Below, piece after piece: positions 21,101-34,300 of a stretch of 64,000 nt of DNA. The DNA is taken from the NCBI RefSeq assembly GCF_030867145.1, contig NC_134434.1:9672001-9736000 (forward strand), in the 5' to 3' direction. Position 1 is the stretch's first letter. The number at the start of each line of letters is the position of its first letter. The DNA is from Opisthocomus hoazin (taxonomy: Eukaryota > Chordata > Aves > Opisthocomiformes > Opisthocomidae). The position numbers and the translations under genes are program-made. Below the pieces are notes generated by a model. That model was given only the letters and a program-made list of their open reading frames with translations. It did no database searches and was not told where the DNA came from.

Positions 21101-24100
21101 TATCTCTAAGTCAAAAGAAATCCTACCCTTCACCCCCCAGCTCCACTGTCCCTCCAGCATGACCAAGTTCAGGGAACTCCTCTCTAGCACAGAAGATCAG
21201 ACCACAGGTGACAACAGTGCCTAGGGTTTTATAATCTGACTCCCCATCCTTCACAAGGCGCAGATGGCCGACCACTGGCTGGCTGCTGCGAGAACAACAC
21301 ACATTGGTTTAATGCTTCCAAGGAGCGTAGAGCTGTCCGACGACAACAAAACCACATCAGAGCACAGCAGCGATTTACTCAAAAATAATTTTTGTGTATT
21401 GAAGAGGAAAGCTACTTGACTAGCTAACGCCAATATTAAAGCATGTTTTCTTTCTATCCACTGCATCTCTCTAAGAGCACAAACATGTTTAGGGGTAAAA
21501 GCATGACAGAACAGGTCCAGCCTCATCCTGGGTCTGCCAAGGCATCTTGGAAGGGAACAAAAGCATCACCCCAGCTCTGAAGTCCAGCCTCACTGAGAGT
21601 ATTTGGCAGCTGTTGCCACACAAATGAAGCACTTGGTTCCACAGCACAAAAGGCTACATGCGAATCACCTATGCCAGAAACACACCCCCCAGGATTTCTT
21701 GGTCTCGTTTGTAGGACAGCACCACAGATAGATTAATCTGTAATATTTATTTGTTTAGTGGGAAGAATATACGAAGGAGGCGTAAATGCTTGTCCAGTAC
21801 CTGGCACCCCAGGGAAGGAGATTGTGAGGCTGAGGTGCATTAGGCTGTCGGCCCCGTCTACCTGCAGAGGGGAGCAGGCAGAGTCCAACAGCAGGCGTCT
21901 AACACCCAAGTGTCACTGCCAGGCAGACACGAGCTGCAGCACCAACCACGCCACTAGAGTACCTCACCTTTACATGAGGCCATTACCATAAAAATCTCTT
22001 CTGAAGTTTCTAACTACACAGTGGAGTGAATTATTTCATTGAAGGCTGTAGAAAATCCAGAACAAAAGTGGCTTTTTCAGTTTCTTTCAAGAAAGCTGAA
22101 GCCTGAATGACTTTCAGCCAGGGTATTTTACCTACCTTACACCATCGGACTAAAATACCTCCAGGCTTCTCAACAAACTCCTCTAGCTGTACAGGTGGGC
22201 GAGATGCCACGGTTCCATGTCTGAATATTTGATTTTTCAATATAGTAAGAAGGCAGTCATCCAACTGGGCAGATAAACAAGGCACATCAACCAAGGAGGG
22301 CACTTCTGGTAAGCTGAGAAAGGAAAGTTTGCTGTAATGAAAGGGGCCGGCTTCTACAAATTCATATTTCGTCCATACACTTGAATCTGTGCAGATTTGC
22401 AAAGAGAGAACAGCTGCAGAAATTGGCACGTGCACTTCCAACTTAAAAGACTCAGAAAACATTGTGTTTCAGCCCTAACCAGACTGTCTGTTTCTCAGTA
22501 AATACTCAGAACTACAGGCTGTTCCACAAGGAGTGGTTTCACCATTCACAGATAAGCAGCCTGTATTTCCACAGAACACAGGGAGGCTGAGAACGCCTCC
22601 ATTTGGCAACTGCCAGCCCCAAGGAAAGTCTATGAAACAAACAGGACAGTAACGCCTCCAATGAATCTTTCAAGGCAACAGAGCGGAAGGCTTTTGTTTC
22701 ACAGAAGAGACGCCCTGCACAGCAAGGGCACAGGTGCTGCTGCCTCAGGTCACCTCAGCGGGTCAGTATCTTACCTATCTAGCTGAATATGTAAAGCTTT
22801 TTTTGTAAAGCTGCAAAGTTTCTCATTCTGTTGTCCCACATCTCCATGGACTGCACTCTCTCCTGGAATCAAATGGTAAAAAGATTCCTAATGAGAAAAC
22901 GTCCAAGAAAGGCATTCTTTGCTTCAAAGAAGAACCAGTTCTGACACGAACAACCAATTAAACATGAAGCATTCTCAGTACTTTTCCTAGACTCTTAGCT
23001 AGAAAATACAATTATAGTTAACAATATAAAGCCTATCTACCAATTTTGAAGCTCTCAAAGCTTCCTGTAGACACACCCGTAACAGATGTAATAATTTGCC
23101 TAAGGTCTCAGACCGTAGCAGAATTGGGGTCAGATGCCAGAAATGAGGATTATTAATCCCTTCTTCCACCTGCTTTAAAGGAAGAAAAAAGCAAAGCACC
23201 TTCACTGAGCAGAAAATAAAAAAGCAGGAGTTTAGAAGCAAAAAATAATTTCAACCTTTGTTCTGCTTGCAACAATCTAAATGCTAACTGTTGTCATAAT
23301 GAAGGAAATGATCCACGCATTAAAGTGTGGAGATAAATAGAAATCTTTTCAGAGGCTTTCCATATAAAGCAGCGTCCCACACATCAGCTTACACAGACAT
23401 ATGCTCCATTCTCCTATCTGATGACTTTATAGTAATTTACAACATAAGCAAGCTCAGTCCTTTTCCAAATGGAGGATTACAAACGTTACAAATCTCTAAA
23501 GAAAAGCATATGTCATAATTGGCAGCAGGATATTTAATAACCACAGAGGCTTAGCTCCTTTCTGACTCAGATGCAATGTCTGCTCATTTTGACGACACGA
23601 CTTAGCAATGCTTCTGCTGCTACAGAGGGAACGGTGACCCACGGGACAGGAATTGCACAACTAGTCAGGTTCTCAGGAGATCTGATAGAAACTCGTACAA
23701 AACACAGGCAGTCTTTGCCACCACCCTGTGATTCAGTAACTTGAGACTTAAAATAAAAACAAAGTGACTACCAGCTGTCCTGGAGGTTGTGGTGCTAGGA
23801 AAAAAAAACCCCACAAATTAATTCTTAAATACTGTCACTACTCCTGCAAGCAGGAGGCACAGAGCTACCAAGCCAGCGTGGTCTTTAAGTGCAAAGCTCG
23901 CGTCGGAGTGGAAGCGGGTGGACTGCCTGCCCGCGGGAGACTGCTCAGTGCACTTTAGTTCACAAAACTGAGATCATGTTGAAAGAAAGTTAAAGTTGAG
24001 ACACGAGAACAATGCAAGGAAACTGCCAACATACTCATGGCTCAGACACGCTCCCCGTAGGTTCTCCAGTGTGGGGAAAACAGGCAAGAGTGACATTCCT

Positions 24101-27100
24101 TTCTGGCTAGGTATTTAGCATCAGTAGGGTACAAATTGGCCCTTACAGTAAGACTCCACAGGTCCATATTTTCTGCCTCATACTCAGACTTGTGGTGGAA
24201 ATTTTTCGCATACAGTGGCCATTTCATTCCTCATGTTCCCCATCAACCATGAACACAATCACACTTAGCAGGAAAGATACTCTGCTTACTTCAGCTGCTA
24301 TTCCACTAAGACACAAATAGCTTCAACCAACAGAGACATTCTGTTATTATGGTACCCAAGTTGTATTTTATTTCACTGCAACCTGACACAATCCTCTTTC
24401 TAGCCTGGAGGGGTGCAGGACATCTCTGCAGCGAGACGCTTCCAAAGCATGTACATTCCCACCCTTACGGAGAGGCTACACTGATACATGGACACCCTAG
24501 CATTGGAGTGAAATATTTAAATGTGGATTTGTAGGGGATAATATTGATCAGCTCTTCACTACATCTACCCAGCTTCAACGTTTTCTTAACATTTGGTTTG
24601 AGAGAAGTCCAAAACAAGCCAAATGTGCTGATCACAACTGTCTTCAAGAGAATACACATTGGAAAGTTGAGCCAAGACTTAGTATCGGGTCCCGCCTTAC
24701 CTTCCCGCAGCAGATCATCGGCTGTACTGACGCCGTGCTCTATAAGCTTCTGGCATTCATCCAAGGGCTTGATGCTCTCTTGCTCTATAGCATCCACTTC
24801 CTGCAGCAGGGACATCAGTCGCTCATCCAACAGCTTCTTTAGGGTCCCTTTCAAATCATTAAAATGTTGCTCAAGCACATCTCTGGTCAATGTTGCACTT
24901 TCTCTGATCTAAATTCAAGTAACAGGAAAGAAGGATTCAGGATAAAGGCAAAGGCCACGCGTAGCTTTTGTTTGCTGAACCACCTTGTCTGCATCTGATG
25001 AAGAAAAGCTGCCTGTGAAGTCAGCATTAAAAAAAAGGACCACTGGCAGCTAACAAACTGCTGTAGTCATTTTTAGTACGTGTACAGCAGGGAAGGAGGC
25101 AAAGAAACTAGCCTGGACAAGGAGAAGAGCTTATTAACTAAGCAAAACACAAATTGGGTTACGTGTGCTTCAATCAAGGACTTTTTCTTGTCAGAAAAGT
25201 CTGAACGCTCTGGAGATCTTCTCCCTGCCACCTCCCAACATTGCTGTAATCCTGTTCAAAAACCACTCTGCCATCACATACAGGTAATCCTCAGTGGAAG
25301 GAAAAGACATCAGGCTTTTAGAAGACCATCTAGAAGTACTTTTCCAGGCCCTACCACTTCACTGGATTTTTAAAATCCTTGTAAAGCTGCTTTCTTCTCA
25401 ATTTTTTTCTTTTCTAAGAGCCAGCTTTGACTTGTCTGTGCTCCAAGGTTACAGGGCAGGGTGAACAGCAAGTCTGTTTTGATTCTGGAAGCAGCAGACC
25501 ACACAAGGTTCTACAAGTGCTTATTAAAATGTTTGCAAACTTGCTGAATCTGACTTTTAGGGAAGAAAACGCATTTGAACATCCCTGAGCTAAAGATGCA
25601 AGTCAGAAGTAAACATCTCCCTATGAACAAGTTTTCTAAGCCACACAGGCAAGGAAATGCTGCAACACGCACACGGCCTTACACGTAATTTCTAGATCTT
25701 TAGAAGTACAGACAACCAACACAGGAAGTTCTCTGGTTAGGTAAAATAAATTTCCTCTTCAAGTAATATTCATGAATGTCTGCAGCTGCCACACAGCTTG
25801 GTTTCCCTTCTCTTGTTATTTCAACGCTTGAGAAAAAAAAGGAAGTATTTAGCTTTGCGAAGGGGTGGGGCGGAGGAAGGCAGATCAGTCACTTCTCTAA
25901 GCCCATTACCTCCATTACGTGCAGATACAAATTCAGCAAGCCAGCCTCCGAACTGCAGACACCACCAGCTACGCACACGGGGAAACACAAGCCCCTGAAC
26001 ACACAGAGCTGCATGAAGCTTGCTGAAAGTTGCGTGCCATTGGCCCAAAAGAAAAGGATGGAATGTAATTGATCTAAAGCACTTCTCCTATCACACCAGC
26101 CCACCAGTCCCCAAATAATAAAGCTTCCACTATCTGAACCCCAGCCTAAGCCATTCAGCCCTTCTGGACACAGGGAATTCTTGGACATCTTGCATGGCTG
26201 ATTCTTTCTGGATAAAATAGCTCATGGTCCTGAAGGTGGGAAGAGAGAAAACAGAAAAATGCACACAAGCAAAGAAATTCCCCCAAAGAGGAAAAGGAAA
26301 GAAAGGTAAGCAACTCGGCACTCGCAGCCACCGCAGACAGGCAAAGTGGCTCGCTCGCAATGCAGTTTGAGCTGTCAAGCAACACCCTGAGATGGCGAAG
26401 TTGGGATTAGAGACAGTCATGAACAATTCATTTTCTTAAGTAGCTTGCGGTTTTGAAGATGACTAATTTAATGCACAGTGACTGCCCACGCTACATGTGG
26501 TAGCAGGACACTAACCTAGCAAATTTATAGCAGGTTTCTATGCTAATGGCACCCGTTTCAGAGCCATCGTCAGGTCACCACAGAAACACTTTCTGAGTCT
26601 GGGGTGGTTTTTCATTGCAGAGTTGAACCAAAGAGAGTAAGGCATCGGTTCTAGTCTGCGAAAACCGACATGCTCGGAGGACGCCTTCGCAGGGCAGCCA
26701 GCCCTTCGGCGGCTCTCCGCAGCCTCCCTACCCGCCCTTGCCTATCTCGCCGCGCACCCTCAGCGCAGGGCGGGTGGGCTGTCGGGCCCGGCGAGAGTCC
26801 GGCTCCGGCGCAGACAAACCGGCTGCCCCGGAATGCTGGCCGCACCGCTCCACAGCCCGCGGGGGTACGTGACCCGCGGGGTCTGCTGCAGGGGCTGAGC
26901 GGGGCTCAGGACTGCAGCCCGCCCCGGCAGCACGGCAGGTACCCGCCCGAGGCAAGGGGAAGCAGCCAGCCACGGCGCTGCCCGTAAGGCACGGCCCAGC
27001 GTCCCGGCTGCTGCAGCGAGCGCAGCCCCTTCACACCTCTCCGCTCTCGCTGCCGTCCCCGAGGACCCGGCCGGGCCCAGCAGCAGCCCGCAGCTCGCCC

Positions 27101-27328
27101 ACGGGACCCCGGCCAGGGCCAATCCGCCAGACCGCGGTCCCGGCCCCAGCCGCCGCCTCACGGCAGCCCGCCGCCGGGGAAGCCCGGCCCGGCCCGCGTC
27201 CCCACCTGCTGCCGCGCCTGGTGCAGCCCCCGCAGCCGCTGTTCCAGCTCCCGCCGGTAGCTCCGCGCCGCCTCGATGCTCTCCCGAGCCTCCTGCAAGA
27301 GGAGCCGCGCCTCGGCCTCGGCCTCCAT
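15171..27328 (-). CDS. CRLF3: CRLF3, cytokine receptor-like factor 3
   Basis: An orphan class I cytokine-receptor-like protein. It has been tied to cell-cycle and microtubule or platelet biology in mammals and to erythropoietin-like neuroprotection in insects. Eight coding exons, in transcript order: 27328-27206, 24908-24701, 22862-22775, 22313-22136, 20702-20480, 19915-19783, 15849-15737 and 15424-15171. They sum to 1320 nt, or 439 aa plus stop (human 442). The start MEAEAEARLL lies in the CpG island. Residues 1-110 are heptad-rich coiled coil. A fibronectin-III-like domain spans about 180-275 and holds the cytokine-receptor box WSPWS at 257-261. The C terminus is SPRY-like and ends in GWKVLVF. 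The intron after the sixth exon has a GC rather than GT donor (19782-19781). It shares a promoter head-to-head with ATAD5. Recognition is by near-identity to vertebrate CRLF3. Confidence 0.96.
15850..19782 (-). other. CRLF3: CRLF3 intron 6, GC-AG type; no repeats seen
   Basis: On the minus strand the exon ends ACATTCAG and the intron begins GCAAGT. This otherwise strong donor has C in place of T at the second base. The acceptor is a normal 'ttggtag' before 15849. The exon phase (two bases plus one) demands this junction, so a GC-AG intron is the best reading. About 3.9 kb long; a GC-rich patch at 17.2-17.6 kb makes long chance frames, but I see no gene or mobile element. Confidence 0.8.
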
Positions 27329-28310
27329 GGGCAGCCGCGGCGGCGAGGCCCCCGGCGGGGCGGGGCGCCTCGCCCCCGGAAGGGCCCCTCAGCCGGGCGC
27401 CGCGCCCGCGGGGCGGAGCGGGAACCGCGGCGAGGAGGCGGCCGCGGGGCGGCGGCACCGACCGTTGGAGCGGCCGCGCGCAGAGAGTGGCGTCGGCGGG
27501 GAGGGGTCAGGGCACGTGCTGCCAGAGAGCCCCGGGCCGCCTCAGCGTGCCGCGCGCCGCCGCCGACCCCATGAAGTTTGGCCCCTCTCGCGTCCTGTGC
27601 CCCGCCCCTCTCCGTGGCGCGAAAACCCGACCGAAAGCGGCGAAGGGAGGGGGGGCCGGGCGTGGTCCCGCCGGCACGTGACCGGGGCTCTCTGGGAAGG
27701 GGCGGGGCGACCGGCCGCGGCCCCGCGTCACGTGAGGGTGAAAAGCGGACGGCCGTTGGCAGCGCGGCCCCGTCACGTGGGGCGTCGTGGCACCGCCCCC
27801 TTCCGCGCGGAGGTCCGAATCTTGTCCCTCGCGCGCTTTTCTGCCCGCCTGGCGCTCGCCCCTGTCAGGCGGCGGCGGCGGCGGCCATCGGCGGGGCCGC
27901 TCCCCGCGGCTGAGGGCTCCGCTCCCCGCCGGTGCCCGGGGCATGGTGGGCAGGGTCGCCGTGGCCGCGGCGGCCGCCTCCCTCCCCGGGAAAGACGGCG
28001 ACACTCAGGTGGGGAGGCGGTGGCGGGCCGGGCGCCGCGCTGTGAGGGCGGAGGGGGCCGGGGGGGGCGGAGGGCCCCGCTTCGCCGCTGGCGCGGTCGG
28101 TGTGACGGGGGGGTGTGATCGGCCGCCCGGGCGCTGCGGGGCCGTGCCCAGCCCGGTGCCCGGCGTCACGGCCTCGCTCGCTGGCGACCGGCGGTGGGGA
28201 GCGCTGCGCGGCCCGAGCTGTCAGGGAGCGGCTGCGGGAGTATCTCCGCGGAGCCCCCGGGAGCATCTCCGCGGAGCCCCCGGGAGCTTCGGGCTGAAGC
28301 GTTTCAGATT
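26650..28310. promoter_or_regulatory. CpG island, bidirectional CRLF3/ATAD5 promoter
   Basis: A CpG-dense, TATA-less block covers both first exons. The two start codons (CRLF3 at 27328, minus; ATAD5 at 27943, plus) are only 614 bp apart and point away from each other. Between them are four CACGTG E-boxes at 27513, 27675, 27729 (within TCACGTGA) and 27774. There is also an E2F-type GGCGCGAAAA near 27616-27625 and a CGG-repeat/GCCATC stretch near 27871-27892 just ahead of the ATAD5 start. The E2F and E-box content fits growth- and S-phase-linked expression of ATAD5. Binding is inferred from motifs only. Confidence 0.8.
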
Positions 28311-31300
28311 CAGAGGGTGGTGATTTCAGGCGAGTTCGGTTTCTGATAAACTAGAAGAGTTATGGAAGTCTTTGTGAGCCGTCTCTTGGAGTTTTACAGA
28401 TAAATTCTCCTTTATGGTTTGAATGCTGATGTGAGATATGAATTCTCATGTATTCATCTTCTTTAAGCGTTTTAAAAGGTGTAGTTTCTCCTTAGGGTAT
28501 GTTAGGTGTTTACGGTAGGCTCATAAGCTTTAAGTGATGTTGTAGTTCTCAGTGAAGTGCTCGCCAAATGCTCTGGCAAACATGCCCAGGTAACTGATCG
28601 ATCACCGGAATCGAAGCGGGCTTTCCACACCCCAGTACAGAGCTGTTGGAGCGGGGCCAGAGGAGGCCCCAGCAATGATCCGAGGGCTGCAACCCCTCTG
28701 CTGTGAGGAAAGGCTGGGAGAGCTGGGGCTGTTCAGCCTGGAGAAGAGAAGGCTGTGGGGAGACCTTAGAGCAGCTGCCAGTGCCTGAAGGAGGCTTATA
28801 AGAAAGATAGGGACAAGCTTTTTAGCAGGGCCTGTTGCCATAGGACAAGGGATAATGGTTTTAAATTAAAAGAGGGTAAACTTAGCCTAGCTATAAGAAA
28901 GAAATTCTTCAGTATGAGGGCAGTGAGACCCTGGCCCAGGTTGCCCAGAGAAACTGTGGCTGCCCCCTCCCTGGCAGGATTCAAGGCCAGGTTGGACGGG
29001 GCTTTGAGCAGCCTGGTCTGGTGGAAGGGGTCCCTGCCCGTGGCAGGGGGTCGGAATCAGATGATCTCTAAGGTGCCTTCCAACTCAAACCATTCTATCA
29101 TGAAATCTCTGCAGAGCTGTTCTGAAGACCTCATGATGACATTCAGTTTTGGCAGTCTCTAATCTACATGGCATTTTCATTTTTTTGAAATGGCAGAATC
29201 TTTATTTCAAGCTTAAATGGCTTTTGAAATCATGGAGATAAGGTTGACATGCACACAGTCTTAGTGCGTGGACATGATTTTTTTTATCCTCTGAAAAACT
29301 ACTAACGTCACTAATATATACTGTAGATACTGTACTGCTTTATATTACCGTACTAAGTCATCTTAAGTTTTTATAAACTTAAAATATTAATGTTGAACTT
29401 TTTTATAGCCATGCAAGAAACGGCGAGAGGAAGATACTTCTGTAAAAACAATCACAAGATATTTTTCACCATTAGCAAAACCAGTGGATAAAGTGTTGTC
29501 ACCACCAAAAAACAACAATATATTGGATTATTTTAAAAAGACATCTGTAACTGAGAAAGGTACATTACCAGTTGTAGCTGGAGAAAATAAAACAGCGTTG
29601 GATGCTGACGACAAAGACTGTAAGTCACCTTTTAAGCCACCTTTAAAGCGGAAGAGGAAAGGGAAGACAGTTAATTTGAATAATAACCTAAGAGAGATGA
29701 AAGACTCTGAGAATGACCATGAAATAGAAATTAGTAGTGATGACAGCAGAGAAACAACAGGACTGAAACGAGTGAGTAATGATTTGATTGCTACTTGCAC
29801 TTTAGTTGATGAAGAATGTGCAGGAGAATTAGCAGAAGATAATGTGCAAAGAGAGACCTTCTCAAATGCTGTCATCTGCAGAAAAAATGCAAAGAAAGTT
29901 GGTTCTGAAATAAATGGAACAAAAAATAGGATAAGAAAATCGAGGAAAATGAAGCACAAAGTAAATAGGGATTTGTCTGAAAGTTTTTCACCTGAAAACC
30001 AGCTGAATGAAAAGCGAAAAAAGGAAACTGAAGATCAGAAAAAGATAGTATCTCCTACAGTAGCAGAGTGTGATGCTACTATTAGTGACTCCAGTTTTGA
30101 AGTCCGTACTGATGATAAGACATCACAGGTGAATAATAGTATAATAACGGTGTCATTTGAGGACTTCTTGAAGAGTCAGGGAGAAAATACTGGCGATCAC
30201 GTTGAAGACACAAAGCCAACAATGGACATTGCTACAGCAAATGAAATGGACAAAAGCGATAGTGACCCAGAGAAGTGTGAGGAATCTCAACAGCTACCGC
30301 TTAGAACAGTAACTGTCCTGGCACAAGTTCATTCCATTCCCCCAAAATTAGCTCTGTTACATAAGGAGCAAAAAGACTCTAGGAAAATAGCTTCAATTTT
30401 TTTGAAGCAGAAAGGATGTGTAGGGGAAAAAGAAAGCAGCCCTCCCCCCTTGGACAGTGAACAAACTGAACAGGTTACTCAGAAAAGAAAATCTAATGTA
30501 GTTATTGAGGAAGAAGAACTGGAGTTAGCTGTACTAGAGACTGCAGGGTCAGATTCTTTGAAGCCAAAATGTACTCTGGAAGAAAGGCATCAGTTTATGA
30601 AGGCATTTAGACAACCAACATCAGATGGCATAAGAAGTGGAGTTAAAAAGGCACCTGGAAAACAAAAGCAAGCCATTGGAAAATCTTCAAAAGAAAAAGA
30701 AGGACCTGAAGATGACATTGCTTCAAATAAAGGATTAGAAAGTGGAGTACCAGAAGATTATGTGGGCAAATGTACACATTTGAGTCCTGAAAACAACAGA
30801 ACTAAAACCAAAAGACCTAAAAAGTTGCAGAAAAAAGGAAACAGAAGAAAGAAGACTTCAGAAACTAAGGAAATGAATGTCTCAAATACTAGCAGTTATA
30901 ATGAAGATGAGGGTTCCGGAGCTAACGTTCTTACCAAGAAAAACACCTTAGATGTAAGAATTTCCTCAAGTCCAAAAGTGAATGACTTAAGGAGGAGTTT
31001 AAGGCAGAAGAAAATCAAAACATCAAAAAATGTTACACCTAAAAAAACCAGGATTAGAAGTACCTTTCCAGCAGATGAATTAAGTGGCTGTCCTTTACAA
31101 ACTTCTACACCGAAAGCAAGCCAGCGATCCCTGAAGCAAAGCAACGTGTATAAAGCCGAGGTGATTACCGTGCCCTTTGATGGAAACAGCCCAATAAGGT
31201 AAATGTTTTAGAGTATATTCTACCTTTTTTGCACTTTGTTTTTGCAGACATTTTAGGAGTAAGACATAATTATAAATTGGTTTGAATGCATACCAAAATT

Positions 31301-34300
31301 GCATGAATACCGATCATGTTGGATAATAAAACAGGAGAACGAAAGCTGACTATAAATGTGCTTGTACTAAACACATTACAAAAAAAACAATACCACCAAA
31401 AACCCCACCACCAATTGGGGGGTTGCTTCTGTTTGCAGCACTGTATTTTTAAAGGCTTTTGAAAATGAGATTAACATTTCCCTTTATTAAAAAGTAATAA
31501 TTTCATACTATTTTTTTCCCTAATTAGAATGAAGTTTACACGTATCAGTGCAACTACAAAATCAAATAAAGATGAAGCAATGAAAAATGAAGAGTTTAAC
31601 TCCAAAAACATAAAGGTAATTTATGTAACAGCTTGCGTTTCAGTATTTTCTCATTTACTATACACGTATAATCGTGTTAGTATTCCGTATTGTCCGATAG
31701 TCTAATGTAATACAACATGACAGTTCTCAGATGCACTACAGAAAGAGAATATTAACTGTGGTTTATGATAGAATTTGAGAGAGTTTCTTGTACAGTTACT
31801 GTACCTTAGATTTTAAAGTATGTTTTATTAGTGTAAATCTACTTTTCGTAACATAACAGAAAATCATGGTCTGCGGGTTCTCAGGAGGGGACATAGTGTT
31901 TGGGTGTAGCAGAACAGCTTATGCTTAAGAACGTCACTGCCGTATTTCATTTGTTCTGTGGACAAATTGGAGAATCCCCTTGCAGGGCTCTCACTCCCTT
32001 TTGAAAAGTATTTATATCATCTTGGTTTGTTCCTCCTTTCCATTCTTTTGTTTTCTTTTTGATACAAATAAAATTTTAGAAAAATCATAGCTTTTATGAA
32101 TGTGAAAAATTATACTAGAATGTGAAATACTTACCGAATGTATTGCTATTAATTGCTAGGTACTTTGGTTCTTTTGTACTTTATTAACAGATAAGCTCTA
32201 CTTCTAAAAATACATCTAAAGCGAAACAGCTGATTGAAAAAGCAAAGGCTATACACCATAACAGATCAAAGGTTAATGAAGACGTACCAGTGCCTCTGAG
32301 GCGCTCCTCTCGACAGCAAGCTTTTGCTGAAAAGAAAAAGTTACAAGAAAATGAAGTAAGCCTATAGACTTTTTAGGGGGAGAAAAATTATTTTTGTTTT
32401 TGTGATTCATTTAAGCAACAAAAATGTTTCTTATCTTGCAAACGTTTATTACAAAGAATCAAATAAGGTAGATATCTATGCAATGGTATGGGAAATGTCA
32501 AATAGTAAAGGAACTGCCAGACTAGAAAGCTCATCCTAATGCAGATGTATAACGTGCAGCAGACGGTTGCACTTTAGAAGTGACTGTTTCTCTTTCCTAA
32601 TGAACAGCAAGGTGTCTGTTTCACATGTGTGTATTTTAGACATTTAAATTTAGATGAGAGTAATTCTGGCGTTCATTTATATATTGGAGATCTTATTCTA
32701 TATACTATTTCTTTGTAGACAACAGTAATAAAAGTATTGTGTAATCTTCCAATTGTATTTGCTAACTTCTATGCTCTTTAGCAGTTTCATCAGTTGTCTC
32801 AGTACTGATGACTAAATTGTATTGTTAATAAAGGAGGAAAAGTTGTGTCTCCTTCGTTATTTTATGTGCTTTCCCCTCTAGGAATCAGTAATAGTTTTAG
32901 ATACAAGCCTGAGTGATGCCACTACTACAGTGCAGAATGTGAAGCAAAAGAATCTTCGGAGCTTAAATGATGTTTTGGGGAAGAAGGCTAGAAACTTGAA
33001 GGTTGCAAAGAATTCAAATGGTAATTGGGTTTTACTGAATGTGTTTAATTTTTATTACAGTTACAGACTATTATAACATTATTTTATAAAGCTGCCTTTG
33101 CAGTACATTGACCTTTTCTTCTGATAGTTTTATATAATATTCCAATGTATACCTTTTATTCTTATGACATGAGTTAATAGTGCAGAGGTTATTTACATGT
33201 GCTGCTTTGATTTTTCATCATTCAGGGAAAATGATGTTTGTTTGAAAAACTGCCAATAGTATATACCATGTTTTGTTGTCTTCCAATTTAAGGATTTTTT
33301 TTTTTAATGTTACAGAATATAAAGTCTATAGTGATGAAATAACTAGAAATAAAACTACAATTAATTTTCTTAAAATACTCATCTTTCCCTTAAGAAAAGG
33401 AGATTCTCTAATGTTGTTAAATGGAACATATAGATAGTGAACAGAGAAGCAAGGTTAGAATCCTATATCAGTGCTAATCTAATAATGATTTTTTTTTCTA
33501 AAGGAAAACTGGGATATCCCCCTTCCTTCCTAGGCAGAAATGCTCAAAACTGTGCAGGTGAACCAATTGTGATATTTGATGAAAGCAGGTCAGTTTTCAA
33601 GATGCAGTTGCTCAAGAATCAAAATATATTTCAAAGTTTCTTTAACATTCTCTCACTTTACAAATTTGAATACACTTATTGAAATGTGATATAAATGTTC
33701 ATGGCTTTTATGCTGATTGATATGTTAATGTGCTTGCGAAATTTTAGAGTTTTTCTGGAGAGTTCCTCAACCATTATTGAGCCATTTTAGAAGGCTGAAA
33801 ATGTAGTTCATGACTGATTAAAAGAAATCCTAAATTGCATATAAAAGTACACACCCAAAGAGGACTGTTTTTTAAAATTAAATTCTCTAACACAAAATTT
33901 GAAATTAAATGTAAACTTACGACATTTAAACTAATTCTGGCAGTTCTCCCAGACTATGTCTAACTTGTGTGTAGAAGTGAACGCAATTAAATTCTGTTGC
34001 AAGCTTTACATAGTTGGTAGTTCTAATGATTTTTTTTTTTTCATTTCTATTTTCATTAAAGCCAAGATGCATCTGAAAATTCTCAAGATGATGATCAGTT
34101 CAGAGCAAAACGTGAATTCTTGATGAGTGGCTTGCCAGAGTCACTGAAAAGACAGATTGCAAAGAAAGCAGCAGCAATGGAAGCGTACTCTCTAGCAAGT
34201 TCATGTTTTAAGACTGTTGTCCATGTACAACAGAAGGATGACTGTAAGCTTTTGTTCAGCCGTTGTGTAAATGTGTATAATAATTTTTAGTAAATCTGTG

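Noticed and set aside
26760-28323. Several long frames (up to 280 codons) on both strands in the CRLF3/ATAD5 CpG island
   Set aside because: Stop-poor GC-rich DNA. Only the CRLF3 first exon (27206-27328) and ATAD5 first exon (27943-28008) have the right start, donor and homology.
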